From: Glaciihabitans arcticus
GTDB lineage: Bacteria > Actinomycetota > Actinomycetes > Actinomycetales > Microbacteriaceae
Assembly: GCF_004310685.1 (NCBI RefSeq)
Contig: NZ_SISG01000001.1
Span: 62,001 to 126,000, forward strand
Length of the DNA stretch: 64,000 nt
Direction: 5' to 3'
The position numbers and the translations under genes were made by a program. This document shows, in pieces, positions 61,965-64,000 of this stretch (the first letter of the stretch is position 1; every line of letters begins with the position of its first letter). The notes beneath the pieces are model-generated. The model was given only the letters and a program-made list of their open reading frames with translations, made no database searches and was not told the DNA's origin.

Positions 61965-63642
61965 GCCTGTCAGGCGCATGGCCTCGATTCTCGCGATGCT
62001 GGTCGGGATGTCCGCGCTCGCCGCATGCGGCGGCATCCCGCTTTCCAGCAGTCCCGTCGCCGGCCCCGAGATCACCGACGACGTCGATGTCACCATCGGG
62101 TTCTCCCCGCAGGGTCCGCGCGAGGGTGCGACGCAGGAGGAGATCGTCACCAACTTCGTGCTCGCCGCGACCAACCCGCAGAACGACTACGGGCTCTCGC
62201 GCAGCTTCCTCGCCGCCGACTTCGCCGAGGAGTGGGACCCCGATGCGGGCGTCTCGATCCGCACGGGTGCCGGCACGCCGGTCACCGTCTCCGAGACCCG
62301 GGTCGACTACTCGTTCCGCACCTCGGCCTCGGTCAACCGCGAGGGGCAGTACAAGCAGGAGCGCGAGTCCGCCAACGCGACCCTGCCCTTCACGTTCGTG
62401 CAGGAGGACGGCGAGTGGCGCATCGCGCAGGCGCCGCCCGGCATCGTTCTGCTCGAGGACAACTTCGCCCAGGTCTTCCGCGAGCACGCGCTCTACTTCT
62501 TCGACCCGAGCTTCAACTACCTCGTGCCGGATCTCCGCTGGTTCCCGAACCGTGCCGACATCTCATTCCGCGTTGTCGCCTCGCTGCTCACGGGGCCGTC
62601 GGCCTGGTACGCCAACGGCATCCTGCTCTCCGCCTTCCCGGCGGGAACGGTGGTGGGCGAGGGCAGGGTGAGCGTCGAGTCGGGTGTCGCGACGGTGGAC
62701 CTGAGCGACGTGGCATCCTCTGCCAACGAACGCGACAGGGAACGCATGCGGCAGCAGCTGTCTGCCAGCCTCTCGAGCCTCGCGAGCGTCACCAACGTCG
62801 CTCTCACCGTCGAGGGATCGCCGCTCGGCATTCCCGACTCGGGTGGCACCGCGGCGAGCTCCTCGCTGCAGGTCAACCCGTTGCCGCTTGTGCGTAAGGG
62901 CAACGACTTCGGCTTCATCACCAACGACGAGGTCACGCCGATCCGGCAGCTGAGTGCCAAGGTGATCGAGATCGACGGTTCGGGCGGAGCGCTATCCCGC
63001 GGCGGTTCGGCGATGGCCGTTCTCGCGAACGGCAACGTCTGGGCTGTGCGGCCCGGGCGCGTGGAGCCGCTGCGCGTCGACGAGCGCGGCGGCCTGGCCG
63101 TCCCCTCGATCGACACCTTCGGTTTCATCTGGTCGGCGCCCCGGTCGAGCGCTCGCGCCATCCAGGTGTTCAGCCTCGACGGCGAGCGCAAGGAAGTGCA
63201 GACCAACCTGCCCGCCGACGCCCGCGTTCTCTCGATCGACGTCTCCCGCGATGGAGCCCGCATCCTGCTCTACCTCTCCACGGCGGGCGGCCCGCGCCTG
63301 CTCATGGCGGGTATCAGCCGACTCGAGTCCATCCCGGTCTCGCTCGGCGAACTGGTCGACCTGCCGGTCGGCGGCGCGACGCCGATCGACGCGACCTGGG
63401 TGGACGACCGCACCGTAGCAACGCTCTCCGGCAGCGGCGACGACACCACGGTCTCGACCTGGATGATCGGCGGCCCGAGCGAGAACCTCGGCAACGTGCC
63501 CGACGGCAGCGCGATCGTCGGCGGCAACGGCGGCGAGGACGGCCTGCGGGTGCTCACCGACAGCGGGGAGCTGTTCTACCCGCGGGGAACGGTCTGGCAG
63601 GGCACCGGCAATTCCGGCTCCTTCGTCGCCACCCAGCAGTAG
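61957..63642 (+). CDS. lpqB: Lipoprotein LpqB (MtrB partner)
   Basis: A 561-residue lipoprotein with the lipobox SALAAC (Cys24), a GerMN-type domain (about 190-290, with VASLLTGPSAWYANG), and a C-terminal beta-propeller-like half. The ATG at 61957 overlaps the mtrB stop and has GGAGG upstream. In mycobacteria LpqB interacts with the outer domain of MtrB and modulates the MtrA response. Full-length for the family. Confidence 0.92.
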   Translation: MNKPVRRMASILAMLVGMSALAACGGIPLSSSPVAGPEITDDVDVTIGFSPQGPREGATQEEIVTNFVLAATNPQNDYGLSRSFLAADFAEEWDPDAGVSIRTGAGTPVTVSETRVDYSFRTSASVNREGQYKQERESANATLPFTFVQEDGEWRIAQAPPGIVLLEDNFAQVFREHALYFFDPSFNYLVPDLRWFPNRADISFRVVASLLTGPSAWYANGILLSAFPAGTVVGEGRVSVESGVATVDLSDVASSANERDRERMRQQLSASLSSLASVTNVALTVEGSPLGIPDSGGTAASSSLQVNPLPLVRKGNDFGFITNDEVTPIRQLSAKVIEIDGSGGALSRGGSAMAVLANGNVWAVRPGRVEPLRVDERGGLAVPSIDTFGFIWSAPRSSARAIQVFSLDGERKEVQTNLPADARVLSIDVSRDGARILLYLSTAGGPRLLMAGISRLESIPVSLGELVDLPVGGATPIDATWVDDRTVATLSGSGDDTTVSTWMIGGPSENLGNVPDGSAIVGGNGGEDGLRVLTDSGELFYPRGTVWQGTGNSGSFVATQQ

Positions 63643-63704
63643 CGGGTGTGCACAGATCGTCTCCCGGCGCGCCCTGCTGCCCGGAGCGCCGTCACGCTTG
63701 ACCC

Positions 63705-64000
63705 ATGTGGATCCGTGAGGCGCTGCTCGACGCGTGGGCCGTTGTGCAGCCGGTCGAGTGCGCCGGCTGCGGTGAGGCCGACCGTGCTCTGTGCGCGAGC
63801 TGTCGTCCGGCGTTCGTCGCCGAGCCCACCCGGCACCTCCTGCACGACGGAACGCGCGTGAGCGCCGCACTGCGTTACGAGGGGGTCGTGCGCAGGTGCA
63901 TCCTCTTCTTCAAGGAGCAGGGGCGAACGGATGTCGCGGCGCACCTCGCCCGCCCCCTCGCGGCCGCGATCACCGACGCCCTCGCGGCCCTGCCGCCCGA
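63705..64000 (+). CDS. comF: ComF family protein, N-terminal part
   Basis: An open frame from ATG 63705 that runs off the end of the window (98 residues seen). It starts MWIREALLDAWAVV and has a four-cysteine knuckle CAGC-x7-CASC (residues 19-33), followed by ALRYEGVVRRCILFFKEQGR, typical of ComF/amidophosphoribosyltransferase-like proteins. In mycobacteria a ComF-type gene follows lpqB in the same way. The phosphoribosyltransferase domain lies outside the window. Confidence 0.82.
   Translation, partial: MWIREALLDAWAVVQPVECAGCGEADRALCASCRPAFVAEPTRHLLHDGTRVSAALRYEGVVRRCILFFKEQGRTDVAAHLARPLAAAITDALAALPP

Overview
The window is GC-rich chromosomal DNA of an actinobacterium, most likely a member of the Microbacteriaceae (Micrococcales). 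It carries a WhiB-family regulator, DUF3499-manB, ahcY, mtrA-mtrB-lpqB and a comF start in an order that resembles the mycobacterial whiB2-to-comF block. Codon third positions are rich in G/C, genes often overlap by ATGA, and several genes lack a Shine-Dalgarno sequence. I saw no tRNA, rRNA, CRISPR array, insertion sequence, integrase or phage gene. No stretch longer than 300 bases is without a gene.

Region 1 (1-13232, plus strand) makes and uses nonulosonic acids. After the C-terminal part of an LGFP-repeat surface protein comes a tightly packed legionaminic-acid set: 4,6-dehydratase LegB, aminotransferase LegC, hydrolysing 2-epimerase LegG, synthase LegI, a NeuD/PglD-type acetyltransferase, the CBS-nucleotidyltransferase PtmE and cytidylyltransferase LegF. 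A second cassette follows: a PseB-type inverting dehydratase, an RmlD-like reductase, a divergent NeuB-family synthase, a GT4 glycosyltransferase and an SpsF-like cytidylyltransferase. It has no aminotransferase or acetyltransferase of its own and may make a different, 9-deoxy-type nonulosonate.

Region 2 (13229-19333, minus strand) holds three O-antigen-ligase/polymerase-family membrane proteins and an OafA-like acyltransferase with a SGNH domain. Together with region 1 they suggest synthesis, polymerisation or ligation, and O-acylation of a cell-surface glycopolymer or glycoprotein. One ligase paralogue has lost the family histidine.

Region 3 (19363-26347) has an acyl-CoA dehydrogenase, manA, three tandem lipoproteins of unknown function (each an internal duplication) with the remnant of a fourth, a GlxA-type regulator and a tiny divergent membrane protein.

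Region 4 (26495-34404) is the conserved actinobacterial block: whiB, a giant GT2/membrane glycosyltransferase, a DUF5719 protein, a metallopeptidase-family protein, DUF3499 and manB, followed by an ArsR/SRPBCC pair. Region 5 (34670-41809, minus) is an ABC transporter operon of two large FtsX-type permeases and two ATPases, one with an AbrB-like tail. Region 6 (41894-51401) has ahcY and a 2631-residue secreted, membrane-anchored protein built from three near-identical glycine-rich domains, Ig-like domains and three MBG-type units. Region 7 (51407-59546) is the RDD/SpoIIM/DUF58/MoxR/DUF4350/DUF4129 envelope cluster with an aquaporin between SpoIIM and DUF58. Region 8 (59669-64000) is mtrA-mtrB-lpqB and the start of comF.
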